Assembly (NCBI RefSeq): GCF_000384215.1
Contig: NZ_KB913032.1
Coordinates: 2,373,665-2,437,664 of the forward strand
Source: Amycolatopsis alba DSM 44262
GTDB taxonomy: Bacteria; Actinomycetota; Actinomycetes; Mycobacteriales; Pseudonocardiaceae
DNA length: 64,000 nt
Direction of reading: 5' to 3'
Shown here: positions 51,347-61,264 of the stretch, piece by piece
Layout: each line of letters begins with the position of its first letter
Numbering within the stretch: position 1 is the stretch's first letter
Translations under genes and position numbers: made by a program
Notes under the pieces: generated by a model
The model's database searches: none
Seen by the model: the letters and a program-made list of their open reading frames with translations, nothing else
What the model was told of the DNA's origin: nothing

Positions 51347-52608
51347 GCGCCGAACCCACCTCCGCGCCGGCGGGTCCGTCCACGTCGGCCGAAAACCCGT
51401 GGCCGGTCCGCACGGTCGCGCGCAAGGTCGGTGAGTGGATCAACCGGCTCGGCGCGGTCTGGGTCGAGGGCCAGGTCACGCAGATCTCGGCGCGCCAAGG
51501 CACCAACACCGCGTTCCTGACACTGCGCGATCCGTCGGCGGACGTCTCGATGTCGGTGACCTGCCCGATGGGCCTGCTGCGCACGATCGAACCGCCGCTG
51601 CGCGAGGGCGCGAGCGTCGTGGTGCACGCGAAGCCGACGTTCTTCATGAACCGCGGTTCGCTGAGCCTGCGCGCCAACGAGATCCGCGCGGTCGGCATCG
51701 GCGAACTGCTCGCGCGGATCGAGCGGCTGCGACGGCTGCTGGCCGCCGAAGGCCTGTTCGCGCCCGAACGCAAACGCAAAATCCCCTTCCTGCCCAAGGG
51801 AATCGGGCTGATCACCGGCCGCGCGTCCGCCGCCGAACGCGACGTACTGGTCAACGCGCAAGCCCGCTGGCCGCATGTCGCGTTCAAGGTCATCAACACC
51901 GCCGTGCAGGGTTCGCTCGCCGTCCCGCAGATCCTCCAGGCATTGTCCAAACTGGACCGCGACCCGGACGTCGACGTCATCGTGATCGCGCGCGGCGGCG
52001 GCAGCGTGGAAGATCTCCTGCCGTTCTCCGACGAGGCACTGTGCCGCGCGGTGTCGGCGGCCGGGACCCCGGTGGTCAGCGCCATCGGGCACGAACCCGA
52101 CACCCCGCTGCTCGACCACGTCGCCGATCTCCGCTGCTCGACGCCGACCGACGCCAGCAAGCGGATCGTGCCCGACGTGCGCGAAGAGACCCAGCGCGTC
52201 CGCCAGATGCGCGACCGCGGCCGCCGCGCCCTGCACGGCTGGGTGGACACCCAGGTCAGGTTGCTGAACCAGACACGCAGCCGTCCCGTGCTCGCCGATC
52301 CGCTCGGCCCGATCCAGCGGCGCTCCGACGACGTCGAGATCCACCGCGAACGCGGTCGCCGCGCGATGCTCACCCTGCTCGCCAAGGACCAGGCGGAGAT
52401 CGCCAGCGCCCGCGCGCGGCTGACCGCGCTCGGCCCCGCGGCGACCCTCGAACGCGGTTACGCGGTGGTGCAGTACACCGACGCCGAAGGCAACCTCCAG
52501 GTACTCCGGTCCGTCTCCGAGGTCGTGGACGGCGCGAACCTGCGCGTCCGCGTGGTCGACGGCGCGCTCGGCGCCGTCGTCTCGGGCGTACCGGAGGAGG
52601 AGCGTTGA
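51343..52608 (+). CDS. xseA: Exodeoxyribonuclease VII large subunit
   Basis: A 421-residue catalytic subunit of the single-strand nuclease Exo VII. The OB-fold is WVEGQVTQISARQGTNTAFLTLRD; the catalytic core has GLITGRASAAERDVL, IVIARGGGSVEDLLPFSDEAL and SAIGHEPDTPLLDHVADLRCSTPTDA. The C-terminal helices bind the XseB subunit. GTG start is 4 nt inside the upstream stop. An unknown gene separates it from xseB. Confidence 0.95.
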   Translation: MSAEPTSAPAGPSTSAENPWPVRTVARKVGEWINRLGAVWVEGQVTQISARQGTNTAFLTLRDPSADVSMSVTCPMGLLRTIEPPLREGASVVVHAKPTFFMNRGSLSLRANEIRAVGIGELLARIERLRRLLAAEGLFAPERKRKIPFLPKGIGLITGRASAAERDVLVNAQARWPHVAFKVINTAVQGSLAVPQILQALSKLDRDPDVDVIVIARGGGSVEDLLPFSDEALCRAVSAAGTPVVSAIGHEPDTPLLDHVADLRCSTPTDASKRIVPDVREETQRVRQMRDRGRRALHGWVDTQVRLLNQTRSRPVLADPLGPIQRRSDDVEIHRERGRRAMLTLLAKDQAEIASARARLTALGPAATLERGYAVVQYTDAEGNLQVLRSVSEVVDGANLRVRVVDGALGAVVSGVPEEER

Positions 52609-53006
52609 CGGCGATTTTCCTGCCCATGACCGTCGACGCCGCGCGACGCGCCGACGCCCCCGACGTGCTGCGCAACGCCCTGCTGACCGAACGAGCCGCC
52701 ACGGAATGCTGGACGGTGCTGCTGGCGGGCTGCGAACTCGTCGGCAACCTCGGCCTCGACGCCCAGCTGCGGAAACTGTCGGAAGCGACGGCCGAGCACG
52801 TCGGCACCCGATGGTGGTTCGCGGACGGCACCCTGCACCGCAAACGGGTGGCGAGAGCCCAGGAGAACCTGGTCGCGGCGATCGCGGAGGGTGATGGTCA
52901 GGAGTTCGCTCTCGCCTTCGTGGGTTACGACAACGCCATGGCCGGCGCGGTAGTGTGCGCGGGTATCGGCAAGCACCGACGTCCGGTAGAAGGAAGCACA
53001 GCGTGA
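52605..53006 (+). CDS. Unknown protein between xseA and xseB
   Basis: A protein of about 133 residues with no named family. It has a mostly helical pattern: [55 protein letters not shown], then [42 protein letters not shown]. The TTG at 52605 (TTGA overlap with the xseA stop) lies directly after GGAGGAGGAG; ATG 52626 is an alternative with no site. Its own stop overlaps the xseB start by 4 nt, so all three genes are coupled. Confidence 0.65.
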   Translation: MTAIFLPMTVDAARRADAPDVLRNALLTERAATECWTVLLAGCELVGNLGLDAQLRKLSEATAEHVGTRWWFADGTLHRKRVARAQENLVAAIAEGDGQEFALAFVGYDNAMAGAVVCAGIGKHRRPVEGSTA

Positions 53007-53236
53007 GCAAACCCGGTGGCGAGACCGCCGAACTCGGCTACGAGCAGGCCCGCGACAGGCTGGTGGAGGTCGTCCGCGAGCTCGAAGCGGGCGGGCTGTC
53101 CCTGGAACAGTCGCTGGCCCTGTGGGAGAAGGGCGAGCAGCTGGCGAAGGTCTGCGAGCACCACCTCGAAGGCGCACGCGAGCGGATCGAGGCCGCGCTG
53201 TCGTCGGTCGAGGACGAGGCCGGCAACGGTCAGTGA
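53003..53236 (+). CDS. xseB: Exodeoxyribonuclease VII small subunit
   Basis: A 77-residue helical subunit, with [52 protein letters not shown] typical of XseB. GTG 53003 follows AAGGAAG and overlaps the stop of the upstream unknown gene. It assembles on XseA. Confidence 0.93.
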   Translation: MSKPGGETAELGYEQARDRLVEVVRELEAGGLSLEQSLALWEKGEQLAKVCEHHLEGARERIEAALSSVEDEAGNGQ

Positions 53237-53321
53237 CGTTCACCATGCTCCTGAGCCACCGAACCACCGTGGGTATCTGAGAGACTGGGACCCCGCCGAG
53301 TTCCCTGATCCGGGAGGCAGC

Positions 53322-54392
53322 ATGCCCACCCCCACCTCGTCCGCCAGCTCTTCCCGACGCCCTGAAGCGCCCGATCGCAACCTCGCGATGGAACTGGTCC
53401 GCGTGACCGAAGCCGCCGCGATGGCCGCGGGCCGCTGGGTGGGGCGCGGGGACAAGATCGGCGGTGACGGTGCCGCCGTGGACGCGATGCGCCAGCTCGT
53501 CTCGACCGTGTCGATGCGCGGTGTCGTCGTCATCGGCGAAGGCGAGAAGGACGAAGCCCCGATGCTGTTCAACGGGGAAGAGGTCGGCAACGGCGACGGG
53601 CCGGACTGCGACGTCGCGGTCGACCCGGTCGACGGGACGACCCTGATGGCCAAGGGCATGCCGAACGCCCTCGCCGTGCTCGCGGTCGCCGAACGCGGCG
53701 CGATGTTCGACCCGTCCGCGGTGTTCTACATGGAGAAGCTCGCCGTCGGCCCCGACGCCGCGGGCAAGGTCGACCTGGCCGCCCCGGTCGCGGAGAACAT
53801 CCGCCGGGTCGCGAAGGCCAAGAACTCCAGCGTCTCCGACGTCACCGTGTGCATCCTCGACCGGCCGCGCCACGAACAGCTGATCAAGGAGGTCCGCGAG
53901 GCGGGCGCCCGGATCAGGTTCATCTCCGACGGTGACGTCGCGGGCGCGATCGCCGCGGCCCGGCCGAGCACCGGCGTCGACATGCTGCTCGGTATCGGCG
54001 GCACCCCCGAAGGCATCATCGCGGCCTGCGCGATGAAGTGCCTCGGCGGCGAACTGCAGGGCCGCCTGTGGCCGAAGGACGACGCGGAGCGCGAGAAGGC
54101 GCTGGCCGCGGGCCACGACCTCGACCGCGTCCTCGGCAACGACGACCTCGTCCGCGGCGACAACGTGTTCTTCTGCGCCACCGGCGTCACCGACGGCGAC
54201 CTGCTGCGCGGCGTGCACTACCGCGCGGGCGGCGCGACGACCCAGTCGATCGTGATGCGGTCGAAGTCCGGCACGGTCCGGATGATCGACGGCTACCACC
54301 GGCTGACCAAACTCCGCTCGTACTCGTCCGTCAACTTCGACGGCCACCTCGACGATTCACTGGAAGACGACGTCGTTCCCCCGCTCCCCTAA
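53322..54392 (+). CDS. glpX: Class II fructose-1,6-bisphosphatase
   Basis: A 356-residue GlpX-type phosphatase, the main gluconeogenic FBPase of actinobacteria. Key motifs are [30 protein letters not shown] and the metal-binding [16 protein letters not shown] 53322 is preceded by GGGAGG. It is the same gene order (xseA, xseB, glpX, fum) as in mycobacteria, apart from insertions. Confidence 0.95.
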   Translation: MPTPTSSASSSRRPEAPDRNLAMELVRVTEAAAMAAGRWVGRGDKIGGDGAAVDAMRQLVSTVSMRGVVVIGEGEKDEAPMLFNGEEVGNGDGPDCDVAVDPVDGTTLMAKGMPNALAVLAVAERGAMFDPSAVFYMEKLAVGPDAAGKVDLAAPVAENIRRVAKAKNSSVSDVTVCILDRPRHEQLIKEVREAGARIRFISDGDVAGAIAAARPSTGVDMLLGIGGTPEGIIAACAMKCLGGELQGRLWPKDDAEREKALAAGHDLDRVLGNDDLVRGDNVFFCATGVTDGDLLRGVHYRAGGATTQSIVMRSKSGTVRMIDGYHRLTKLRSYSSVNFDGHLDDSLEDDVVPPLP

Positions 54393-54401
54393 GGAGAATC
54401 C

Positions 54402-55166
54402 GTGCTCAAGCGCGTGCTCGTGGTCCTGCTCGCGGCGATGATCTTCACGCCGGTCGGGCAGGCCACGGGTGCGGGCGACCTCGTCGGCGGCAGAGAGGCC
54501 GACGAGCCGTATCCGTTCATCGCGTCGCTGCATTCGGCCTCCGGCAAGGCTTTCTGCGCCGGGGCGCTGATCGCGGCGGACTGGCTGGTGACGGCGGGGC
54601 ACTGTGTCGAGAGCAAGAACCCGGCGAACCTGAGCGTGCGGATCGGCAGCAACGACAACACCCAGGGCGGCGAGATCGCGAAACCCGCCGAGGTCGTCGT
54701 GAACCCGTCCTACAACCCCGACCCCGAGCACGCCGGCGGCGATCTCGCCCTGGTGCGGCTGGCCGCACCGGTGAAGGCGGCGCCGATCACGCTCGGGGCG
54801 GTCGTGGCGCCGGGGACGCCGACGCGGCTGCTCGGCTGGGGCCAGACCTGCCCGACTTCGGGCTGCGGCAAGGGCCCCGCGAAGCTGCAGCAACTGGACA
54901 CGAAAATCGTCGAAGGCGTGCGCTGTTCCGCGAAGTTCGACGGCGCCGTCGAGTTGTGCACCGACAATCCCGGCGGGAAATCGGGCTCGTGCTACGGCGA
55001 TTCCGGCGGGCCGGAGGTCGCCAAGGTGGACGACAAGTGGGTGCTGCTGGGCACGATCAGCCGTCCGGGCAACGCCGACCCGGTGTGCGCGACTTCGCCG
55101 TCGATCGCGACTTCGGTGGTGGCTTACGCGCAGTGGATCGCGGAAAAGATCGCACCGCCCGCGTGA
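54402..55166 (+). CDS. Secreted trypsin-like serine protease (S1)
   Basis: A 254-residue exported protease. After a signal peptide (LKRVLVVLLAAMIFTPVGQA), the mature chain begins near LVGGREAD; the triad is His67 (TAGHC), Asp114 (GGDLALV) and Ser201 (GDSGGP). Disulfide-forming cysteines are visible at C52/C68 and C187/C197. The start is a GTG 9 nt after the glpX stop. Confidence 0.92.
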   Translation: MLKRVLVVLLAAMIFTPVGQATGAGDLVGGREADEPYPFIASLHSASGKAFCAGALIAADWLVTAGHCVESKNPANLSVRIGSNDNTQGGEIAKPAEVVVNPSYNPDPEHAGGDLALVRLAAPVKAAPITLGAVVAPGTPTRLLGWGQTCPTSGCGKGPAKLQQLDTKIVEGVRCSAKFDGAVELCTDNPGGKSGSCYGDSGGPEVAKVDDKWVLLGTISRPGNADPVCATSPSIATSVVAYAQWIAEKIAPPA

Positions 55167-55170
55167 CGCC

Positions 55171-56160
55171 CTACTCGGCGTTGCTCGAATGCCCAGGGAA
55201 CAGATGCGCGTCCGGGTTCAACGCGACCGCGATGTTGTTGACCGCCGTCGCCGCTTCCCCGAACCCGGTCGCGATCAGCTTCACCTTCCCCGGATACGCC
55301 GCGACGTCGCCCGCCGCGTAGACCCGCTCCCGCGGGGTCGCCATGGTCGGGTCGACGGCGATCGCGCGGTGGTCGATCTGGAGCCCCCAGCTTTCGATCG
55401 GCCCGAGATCCGCGGTGAACCCGAGCGCGGCGACCACCGTGTCGGCGCGCAGCAGTTCGGGTTCTGCGCCCTTGGCCTGGACCTCGACCTCCGCCAGCGC
55501 GCCGTCGCGGTCGAGGAACCGGGTGACCTCGGCGTCGGTGACGATCCGCACGCCGAGGTCCCGCGCCTGCCGCACGATCGACTCGGCGGCGCGGAACTTC
55601 GCGCGCCGGTGCACGAGGGTGACGCTCGCGGCGACCGGATGCAGTGCGAGCACCCAGTCGAACGCCGAGTCCCCGCCGCCGACGACGACCACGTGCTGAC
55701 CGGCGTGCGCCTGCAGCGCGGGCACGAAGTGGACCATGCCGCGGCCGAGCCAGCCGTCACCGGCGGGCAGCGGACGTGGGGTGAACTCGCCGATCCCGGC
55801 GGTGATCAGCACCGCGCCCGCGCGCAGTACCTGGCCGCCGTCGAGGGTGATGGTGATGCCGTCTTCGACGCTTTCGAGTTTTTCGGCCTTGCGCCCGAGC
55901 AGGTACGCGGGTTTCCACGGCGCGGCCTGGTCGAGCAGGCCCTGCACCAGATCGCGGCCGCGGACCTCGGCGAACCCGCCGACGTCGTAGATCATCTTTT
56001 CGGGGTACATCGCGGTGACCTGTCCGCCTGCCTCCGGCAGTGAATCCACGACGGCCATCGAAAGACCGCGGAATCCCGCGTAGTAGGCGGCGAAAAGACC
56101 CGTCGGACCGGCCCCGATGATGACGAGGTCGTACGACGTTTCCCCAGCGGACTCGCTCAT
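55171..56160 (-). CDS. Ferredoxin--NADP reductase, TrxR-like type
   Basis: A 329-residue FAD/NAD(P)-binding flavoprotein: an N-terminal VIIGAGPTGLFAAYYAGF FAD motif, an NADPH-binding VVVVGGGDSAFDW, and C-terminal VYAAGDVAAYPGKVKLIATGFGEAATAVNN. There is no CxxC pair between the domains, so it is the ferredoxin-NADP reductase form rather than thioredoxin reductase. It ends 5 nt after the convergent protease gene. Confidence 0.9.
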   Translation of the reverse strand: MSESAGETSYDLVIIGAGPTGLFAAYYAGFRGLSMAVVDSLPEAGGQVTAMYPEKMIYDVGGFAEVRGRDLVQGLLDQAAPWKPAYLLGRKAEKLESVEDGITITLDGGQVLRAGAVLITAGIGEFTPRPLPAGDGWLGRGMVHFVPALQAHAGQHVVVVGGGDSAFDWVLALHPVAASVTLVHRRAKFRAAESIVRQARDLGVRIVTDAEVTRFLDRDGALAEVEVQAKGAEPELLRADTVVAALGFTADLGPIESWGLQIDHRAIAVDPTMATPRERVYAAGDVAAYPGKVKLIATGFGEAATAVNNIAVALNPDAHLFPGHSSNAE

Positions 56161-56273
56161 TCGGCACTCTCCCGGAAGGTGGTGGGGGGCGTGATCGAGA
56201 ACACATTCGATCCTAGCGCTCGCGTGCCGAAAGACACGGAGCGCGCCGGGAGCCGCTGCGCGAGACTTGGGGT

Positions 56274-57671
56274 ATGGCTGAACAGGAATACCGGATCGAA
56301 CACGACACCATGGGCGAGGTGCGCGTCCCCGTCGACGCCCTCTACCGCGCGCAGACGCAGCGCGCCGTCGAGAACTTCCCGATCTCCGGCCGGGGCCTGG
56401 AGCGCGCCCAGATCCGCGCGCTCGGCCTGCTCAAGGCCGCCGCCGCGCGGGTCAACGCGAAGCTCGGCGTGCTGGACGCCGAGGTCGCCGAGGCCATCGC
56501 GAAGGCCGCCGACGAGGTCGCCGATGGCAAGCACGACGCGCATTTCCCGATCGACGTGTTCCAGACCGGTTCCGGGACCTCGTCGAACATGAACGCCAAC
56601 GAGGTCATCGCGACGCTCGCGTCGAAGGCGCTGGGCCGCGACGTGCATCCGAACGATCACGTCAACGCTTCGCAGTCTTCGAACGACACCTTCCCGACGA
56701 CGATCCACGTCGCCGCGACGGAAGCCGTGCTGTCCGACGTGGTCCCGGCCCTGGAGTACCTGGCCGCCGCCATCGAGACGCGCGCGGCCGACTGGGCGGA
56801 CATCGTGAAGTCCGGCCGCACGCACCTGATGGACGCCGTGCCGATCACCTTCGGCCAGGAGGCGGGCGCATGGGCGTCGCAGGTCAGGTTCGGTGTCGAG
56901 CGGCTGAAGTCGGGCCTGCCGCGACTCGGGGAACTGCCGATCGGCGGCACGGCGGTCGGTTCCGGCCTGAACGCGCCTGAAGGCTTCGGCGCGGCCGTTT
57001 CGCAGGAGCTGGCTTCGGTGACCGGGCTCCCGCTGACCGAGGCGCGTGACCACTTCGAGGCGCAGGCGACGCAGGACAGCGTCGTCGAGACGTCCGGGCA
57101 TCTGCGCACGGTCGCGGTGTCGCTGAACAAGATCGCGAACGACCTGCGCTGGCTGGGTTCCGGCCCGCGTACCGGGCTCGCCGAACTGGCGCTGCCGGAT
57201 CTGCAGCCGGGTTCGTCGATCATGCCGGGCAAGGTGAACCCGGTGATCCCGGAGGCGACGCTGCAGGTGGTCGCCCAGGTGATCGGGAACGACGCGGCGG
57301 TCGCCTTCGCGGGTGCGGCGGGCAACTTCCAGCTCAACGTGAACCTGCCGGTGATCGCGCGCAACGTGCTCGAATCGGCGCGGTTGCTCGCGGCGGTGTC
57401 GCGGCTGCTGGCGGACAAGGTGTTCGCGGGCGTGACGGTGAACGCCGACCGCGCGCGGGAGTACGCCGAGGGTTCGCCTTCGATCGTGACGCCGCTGAAC
57501 AAGTACATCGGCTACGAAGAGGCCGCCGCGATCGCGAAGCTGGCGCTCAAGGAGCTGAAGACGATCCGCGAGGTCGTGATCGAACGCGGTCACGTCGCGA
57601 ACGGCAAGCTCACCGAGGCCCAGCTGGACGAAGCCCTCGACGTGCTCCGCATGGCGCGCGGAGGCCGCTAA
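56274..57671 (+). CDS. fumC: Class II fumarate hydratase
   Basis: A 465-residue fumarase C-type enzyme of the citric acid cycle. Signature [12 protein letters not shown] begins at 313, [14 protein letters not shown] is at 98-111 and the catalytic [11 protein letters not shown] contains His184. ATG 56274. Its 3' end overlaps the TetR stop by 4 nt on the opposite strand. Confidence 0.96.
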   Translation: MAEQEYRIEHDTMGEVRVPVDALYRAQTQRAVENFPISGRGLERAQIRALGLLKAAAARVNAKLGVLDAEVAEAIAKAADEVADGKHDAHFPIDVFQTGSGTSSNMNANEVIATLASKALGRDVHPNDHVNASQSSNDTFPTTIHVAATEAVLSDVVPALEYLAAAIETRAADWADIVKSGRTHLMDAVPITFGQEAGAWASQVRFGVERLKSGLPRLGELPIGGTAVGSGLNAPEGFGAAVSQELASVTGLPLTEARDHFEAQATQDSVVETSGHLRTVAVSLNKIANDLRWLGSGPRTGLAELALPDLQPGSSIMPGKVNPVIPEATLQVVAQVIGNDAAVAFAGAAGNFQLNVNLPVIARNVLESARLLAAVSRLLADKVFAGVTVNADRAREYAEGSPSIVTPLNKYIGYEEAAAIAKLALKELKTIREVVIERGHVANGKLTEAQLDEALDVLRMARGGR

Positions 57672-58249
57672 GCGCCGAGAGCGACCACAGCCGCGTGGAG
57701 TGGTGAGGCGAGCGAAGCCGCCAGCCCACCCGAAGGCGGTGTCTCGGTGAACAGGTGCAGCCACGTCAGCACCGGGCCGAGCAAGATCGCGTGCACGAGT
57801 GCCGGATCGGGCCGTCGTGAGAGTTCCCCTCTCGCGACGGCCCTTTCCAGCATCAGGACCAGATATTCGCGTTCACGCCCGAGGAAGACCTCCCCGAACC
57901 GCGCTTCCAGCACCGGATCCGCCCGGACGTCGGCGAGCAGCGACGGCAGCGCCTGCCGTAGTTCCGCGCTGTCCAAAGAGGACTGGATCACCTCGAGGAC
58001 CGCCGCCACGTCGCCCCGCAGCGAGCCGGTGTCCTCCGGCGGTTCGAGCTCGACGGGATGGACCACCGCGGCGAACACGAGTTCCGCCTTCGATCGCCAT
58101 CGCCGGTACACCGCGGCTTTGCCGACCCCGGCCCGCGCCGCGACCGCGTCGATCGTGCAGCGCTGGTAACCGGTTTCGGTCAGCAACGCCCGCACGGCCC
58201 CGCGGACCGCGTCGTCGATTCCTTCTTCCCTCGGCCTGCCTCTCGCCAT
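57668..58249 (-). CDS. TetR-family transcriptional regulator
   Basis: A 193-residue regulator: the N-terminal helix-turn-helix reads [39 protein letters not shown], followed by a C-terminal TetR ligand domain with [16 protein letters not shown]. It is divergent from the SRPBCC gene, its likely target. A candidate inverted-repeat operator lies in the 43-bp gap. Confidence 0.92.
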   Translation of the reverse strand: MARGRPREEGIDDAVRGAVRALLTETGYQRCTIDAVAARAGVGKAAVYRRWRSKAELVFAAVVHPVELEPPEDTGSLRGDVAAVLEVIQSSLDSAELRQALPSLLADVRADPVLEARFGEVFLGREREYLVLMLERAVARGELSRRPDPALVHAILLGPVLTWLHLFTETPPSGGLAASLASPLHAAVVALGA

Positions 58250-58254
58250 GCACC

Positions 58255-58269
58255 CAGTTTACGAGACTG
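58255..58269. promoter_or_regulatory. Candidate TetR operator
   Basis: CAGT-N7-ACTG in the short gap between the divergent TetR and SRPBCC genes is an inverted repeat in the right place; the half-sites are short. Confidence 0.4.
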
Positions 58270-58292
58270 CCAGTTCCGTATATCGTCCGGGT

Positions 58293-58751
58293 ATGACCTG
58301 GACCAGAACCTCCCGCGAAATCCTGCCCGCCCGGCCGTCCGCGCTCTGGCCGTCCCTCGGCGACCTCACCCGGTGGCCGGACTGGGATCCCGACCTCGGC
58401 ACCGTCGAACTGCACGGTCCCGCCGAACCGGGCTCGACCGGTTTCTTCGTGCCGACGGGTTTCGTTCGCGGCCGTGTGCATTCACTCGTCGCGGAGCCGT
58501 TCACGATCACGTCCTGGATCCAGGACCGCGAGGTCGCCGTCCGCCAGCCGATTCCCCGCGGCACCATGGACATCGTGCTCCGGCTGGCCTCGGCCGACGG
58601 CGGGACGGAGTTCGTCCAGGAGGTCACGATCGGCGGCCCGTTGCGCGCGGTCATGGTCGGGGTCATCGGCGGCGACGTCGTGAAGCATTTCGACGTCAAG
58701 TGCGCCAAGCTCGTCGAACTCGCGGCGGCGCAGGCCGATCACGACGCCTGA
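58293..58751 (+). CDS. SRPBCC-fold protein
   Basis: A 152-residue START-like/polyketide cyclase-like protein. RPSALWPSLGDLTRWPDWDPDLG is the family start and TGFFVPTGFVRGRVHSL follows. It binds a hydrophobic ligand; the ligand is unknown. ATG 58293 is used. Its last two-thirds lie on the strand opposite the frame of the EamA transporter gene. Confidence 0.85.
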   Translation: MTWTRTSREILPARPSALWPSLGDLTRWPDWDPDLGTVELHGPAEPGSTGFFVPTGFVRGRVHSLVAEPFTITSWIQDREVAVRQPIPRGTMDIVLRLASADGGTEFVQEVTIGGPLRAVMVGVIGGDVVKHFDVKCAKLVELAAAQADHDA

Positions 58752-59579
58752 CGACACCAGCGCGACCCCGATCAGCTGGGAGAACCGGAAATCCTGCATG
58801 CCGAGCAGGAGCGAGACGGCCAGCCCGGAGACCGGCATCAGCCCGACCAGCACCCCGGCCCGGTCCGCGCCCAGCGCCGAAACCGCCGAGTACCACAGGA
58901 GGAACGCGATCGCGGTGACGACGACCGTCAGATAGCCGAGCGCGATCAGTTCGCGCCCGTCCGGCCACGCCCAGGCACCGGCCGGGTCGGCGATCGTGCC
59001 GACGGCCGCCCCGCCGACGCCCGCGGCGCAACAACTCCAGGTCGCGGTCGCCAGCGGTCCGAGGCGTTCGAGCACGCCGACGGCGAGCAGCGTGAAGAGC
59101 GCTTCGCACACCATCGCCAGCGCCGCGAGCACCAGCCCCTGCCAGCGCGCCGCGCCGCCGCCGGACAGCACGGCGATCCCGAGTCCGGCGAGCACGGCCC
59201 CGGTCACCGGTGCCCACGACGACCGTTTCCCCTTGGCCAGCGGGGCGGCGAGTGCGAGCACGAGCGGCGTGCCGCCGAGGAACGCGGCGACCAGGCCGGG
59301 TTCGGCATGACGCTGCGCGAACAGCAGGCATGCCTGGAAACCGATCATCCCGGTCGCCGCGAGGGCGATCAGCGCGGGCCAGTCGCGCCTGCCTGGCAAC
59401 GGCATCGGCTGTCCGCGCAGCCGCGCCCACGCCAGCAGGAGCAGTCCCGCGAGCGCGTAACGCAGCGCCTGCCCGGTGATGACCGGGTAGCCGTCGAGCA
59501 TTCCCGTCACCGGTACGGACGCGCCGACGATCAGCACCCCCAGTACGCCGACCGTCACGCTTCTTCGTTCGCTGTCCAC
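58482..59579 (-). CDS. EamA/DMT-family transporter, C-terminus antisense to the SRPBCC gene
   Basis: A ten-helix drug/metabolite transporter: the first EamA repeat starts VTVGVLGVLIVGASVPVTG, and the second has WQGLVLAALAMVCEALFTLLAVGVLE; LGADRAGVLVGLMPVSGLAVSLLLG is the conserved end of the second repeat. The transporter proper ends near 58730 with SSGVVIGLRRR, but the frame continues another 80-odd codons to 58482, antisense to SRPBCC. That tail is hydrophilic and not conserved in the family. The GTG at 59579 is the likely start. Confidence 0.75.
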   Translation of the reverse strand: MDSERRSVTVGVLGVLIVGASVPVTGMLDGYPVITGQALRYALAGLLLLAWARLRGQPMPLPGRRDWPALIALAATGMIGFQACLLFAQRHAEPGLVAAFLGGTPLVLALAAPLAKGKRSSWAPVTGAVLAGLGIAVLSGGGAARWQGLVLAALAMVCEALFTLLAVGVLERLGPLATATWSCCAAGVGGAAVGTIADPAGAWAWPDGRELIALGYLTVVVTAIAFLLWYSAVSALGADRAGVLVGLMPVSGLAVSLLLGMQDFRFSQLIGVALVSSGVVIGLRRREFDELGALDVEMLHDVAADDPDHDRAQRAADRDLLDELRPAVGRGQPEHDVHGAAGNRLADGDLAVLDPGRDRERLRDE

Positions 59580-59689
59580 GTCTTCACGATGTCGACGATT
59601 TGGCCCAAAGAACAGAGCCAGAACACGATCACCAGACAGGACCATAAGTCGGACGCAACCGGACAGGGCGCCGCTTCCGTCTCTCGGGT

Positions 59690-60454
59690 ATGCGCCTGGG
59701 GATCGCTTTCGTGCTCTTGCTGCTGGCCGCTTGCGGCCAGCAGCCCGCTCCGTTGCCGCCACTTTTCGGGCAGGCGGTGGCGCTGGTCCGGGTGACCCCC
59801 TATCAGACCTGGGGCGCGTCACTCCGGGACTTCCCGAGCTACACCCTCTACGGCGACGGCAGGCTGCTCGTCGCGGAGAAAAACGGCCGTGTCTGGCCGG
59901 AAGCACGGGAGAAACGACTGGACGACGCCACGATGAAAGCTCTCTACGCCAAGGCCTACGACGCCGGGCTCGCGCGCGACAGCACGCTCCACGCGAACAA
60001 CGTCTCGGATGCCATGGCCACCGAATTCGCCATCTACGGCGGCCGGGATCACGAGTACCGGCTGCTGGCTTACGCGCCCCGAAGCGAGGAAGGCGGCGCT
60101 CTCGGAGAGGCCGCTGATTACCTGGACGAACTTCGCGAGGTGTCGGACGCCGCCGGGCCAGGACGGCCCTACGTGCCGAGGAAGGTCGCCGCCATCGGCA
60201 CCGCGGTACCGCTCTCGGGCAGGAAAGACGACGTCAGGCCGTGGCCCTTCCCGCCTTTGGCCGATGCGCCGACGGTGAGGGGCGAGCGCTGCGTCCTTCT
60301 CGAAGGAGACGTCGTCGAGAAAGCGAAGGCGCTGGCTGATTCCTCTCGGTTCACGACGTTTTGGCGAAGCGGTGAAGCGACGTACACGGTCGCCTTCCGC
60401 CCCCTTCTTCCGGACGAAACATCCTGTTCGGATCTGAAGACGGGGCGCCCGTGA
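59690..60454 (+). CDS. Lipoprotein, first of a tandem pair
   Basis: A 254-residue predicted lipoprotein with lipobox LLAAC (Cys15). It has no known domain. Shared with the next gene: LYGxGRLLV, EKRLDD, RPWPFxP, CVLLEG and FRPLLPDExSCxDL, so the pair arose by duplication. The stop overlaps the start of the second gene by 4 nt. Divergent from the EamA gene. Confidence 0.75.
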   Translation: MRLGIAFVLLLLAACGQQPAPLPPLFGQAVALVRVTPYQTWGASLRDFPSYTLYGDGRLLVAEKNGRVWPEAREKRLDDATMKALYAKAYDAGLARDSTLHANNVSDAMATEFAIYGGRDHEYRLLAYAPRSEEGGALGEAADYLDELREVSDAAGPGRPYVPRKVAAIGTAVPLSGRKDDVRPWPFPPLADAPTVRGERCVLLEGDVVEKAKALADSSRFTTFWRSGEATYTVAFRPLLPDETSCSDLKTGRP

Positions 60455-61194
60455 TCCGCCGCGCGAGTGTGGCGGCGCTCGTGTTCGTCCTCTCCGCCTG
60501 CGGAACGGTGACTCCGCCACCAGCGGGTCCGGAAACGGTGCTTCTGCGCGCCAAGGCCTATGTCGGCATGCCGAGCCCGAAACCGGCCCTGCTCCCCGAA
60601 TTCAGCCTGTACGGCGGCGGGCGGCTGCTCGTTCCCGGCGAACCCGAGGGGTCACTTCAGGTCGTCAGCGAAAAGCGGCTGGACGATCAAGCGGTGAGAG
60701 ACGTCTACAGCGCGGCTCACGGCGCCGGCCTGGATCGCGACGAATTCGTCCCCGACGACAGCGGCACGACCGACGGCTATCTGCTGGTTTTCACGCTGTA
60801 CGACAAGGAAGGCAAGCGGCGCCAGGTCCGCGCCGAGAACCCGTCCGGCGAACTCGCCGGCTTCCGCGACGAACTGGCCGACGTGGCGAAGGAAGCCGAA
60901 ACCGTGCCGAAGGCTTATCGGCCGACGCGAATCGCCGCGATCGGCTGGGCTTCGGACAGCCGCCCTGCCCCGGACGCGCGGCCGTGGCCGTTCGCGCCGT
61001 TCGGCACGCGGCCTGTCGACGGTGGTCTTTGCGTCGTCCTGGAAGGTGAATCCGCGCGCCGGGCCGAGGACCTCGCCAAGGCCGCCACCCCCGCGACCCG
61101 GTGGAAGACGGCGGACACGAGCCTGCTCGTCGTCTTCCGGCCGCTCCTTCCCGATGAGAAATCCTGCGACGACCTGGTGATCCCGTACCGGTGA
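60451..61194 (+). CDS. Lipoprotein, second of a tandem pair
   Basis: A 247-residue paralogue of the preceding lipoprotein, with lipobox LSAC (Cys17). The conserved blocks occur in the same order. It is co-translated with the first. Function unknown. A hairpin follows the stop codon. Confidence 0.75.
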   Translation: MIRRASVAALVFVLSACGTVTPPPAGPETVLLRAKAYVGMPSPKPALLPEFSLYGGGRLLVPGEPEGSLQVVSEKRLDDQAVRDVYSAAHGAGLDRDEFVPDDSGTTDGYLLVFTLYDKEGKRRQVRAENPSGELAGFRDELADVAKEAETVPKAYRPTRIAAIGWASDSRPAPDARPWPFAPFGTRPVDGGLCVVLEGESARRAEDLAKAATPATRWKTADTSLLVVFRPLLPDEKSCDDLVIPYR

Positions 61195-61206
61195 GAGACC
61201 CGGCGC

Positions 61207-61233
61207 GTGCCTGGTCCCAGCAGGACCAGGCAC
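61207..61233 (+). terminator. Hairpin after the lipoprotein pair
   Basis: GTGCCTGGTCC-CAGCA-GGACCAGGCAC is a perfect 11-bp stem 12 nt after the second stop codon. There is no T-run. Confidence 0.65.
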
Positions 61234-61264
61234 TCGGCCCGCCGGATCCGGGATACTCGTCACC

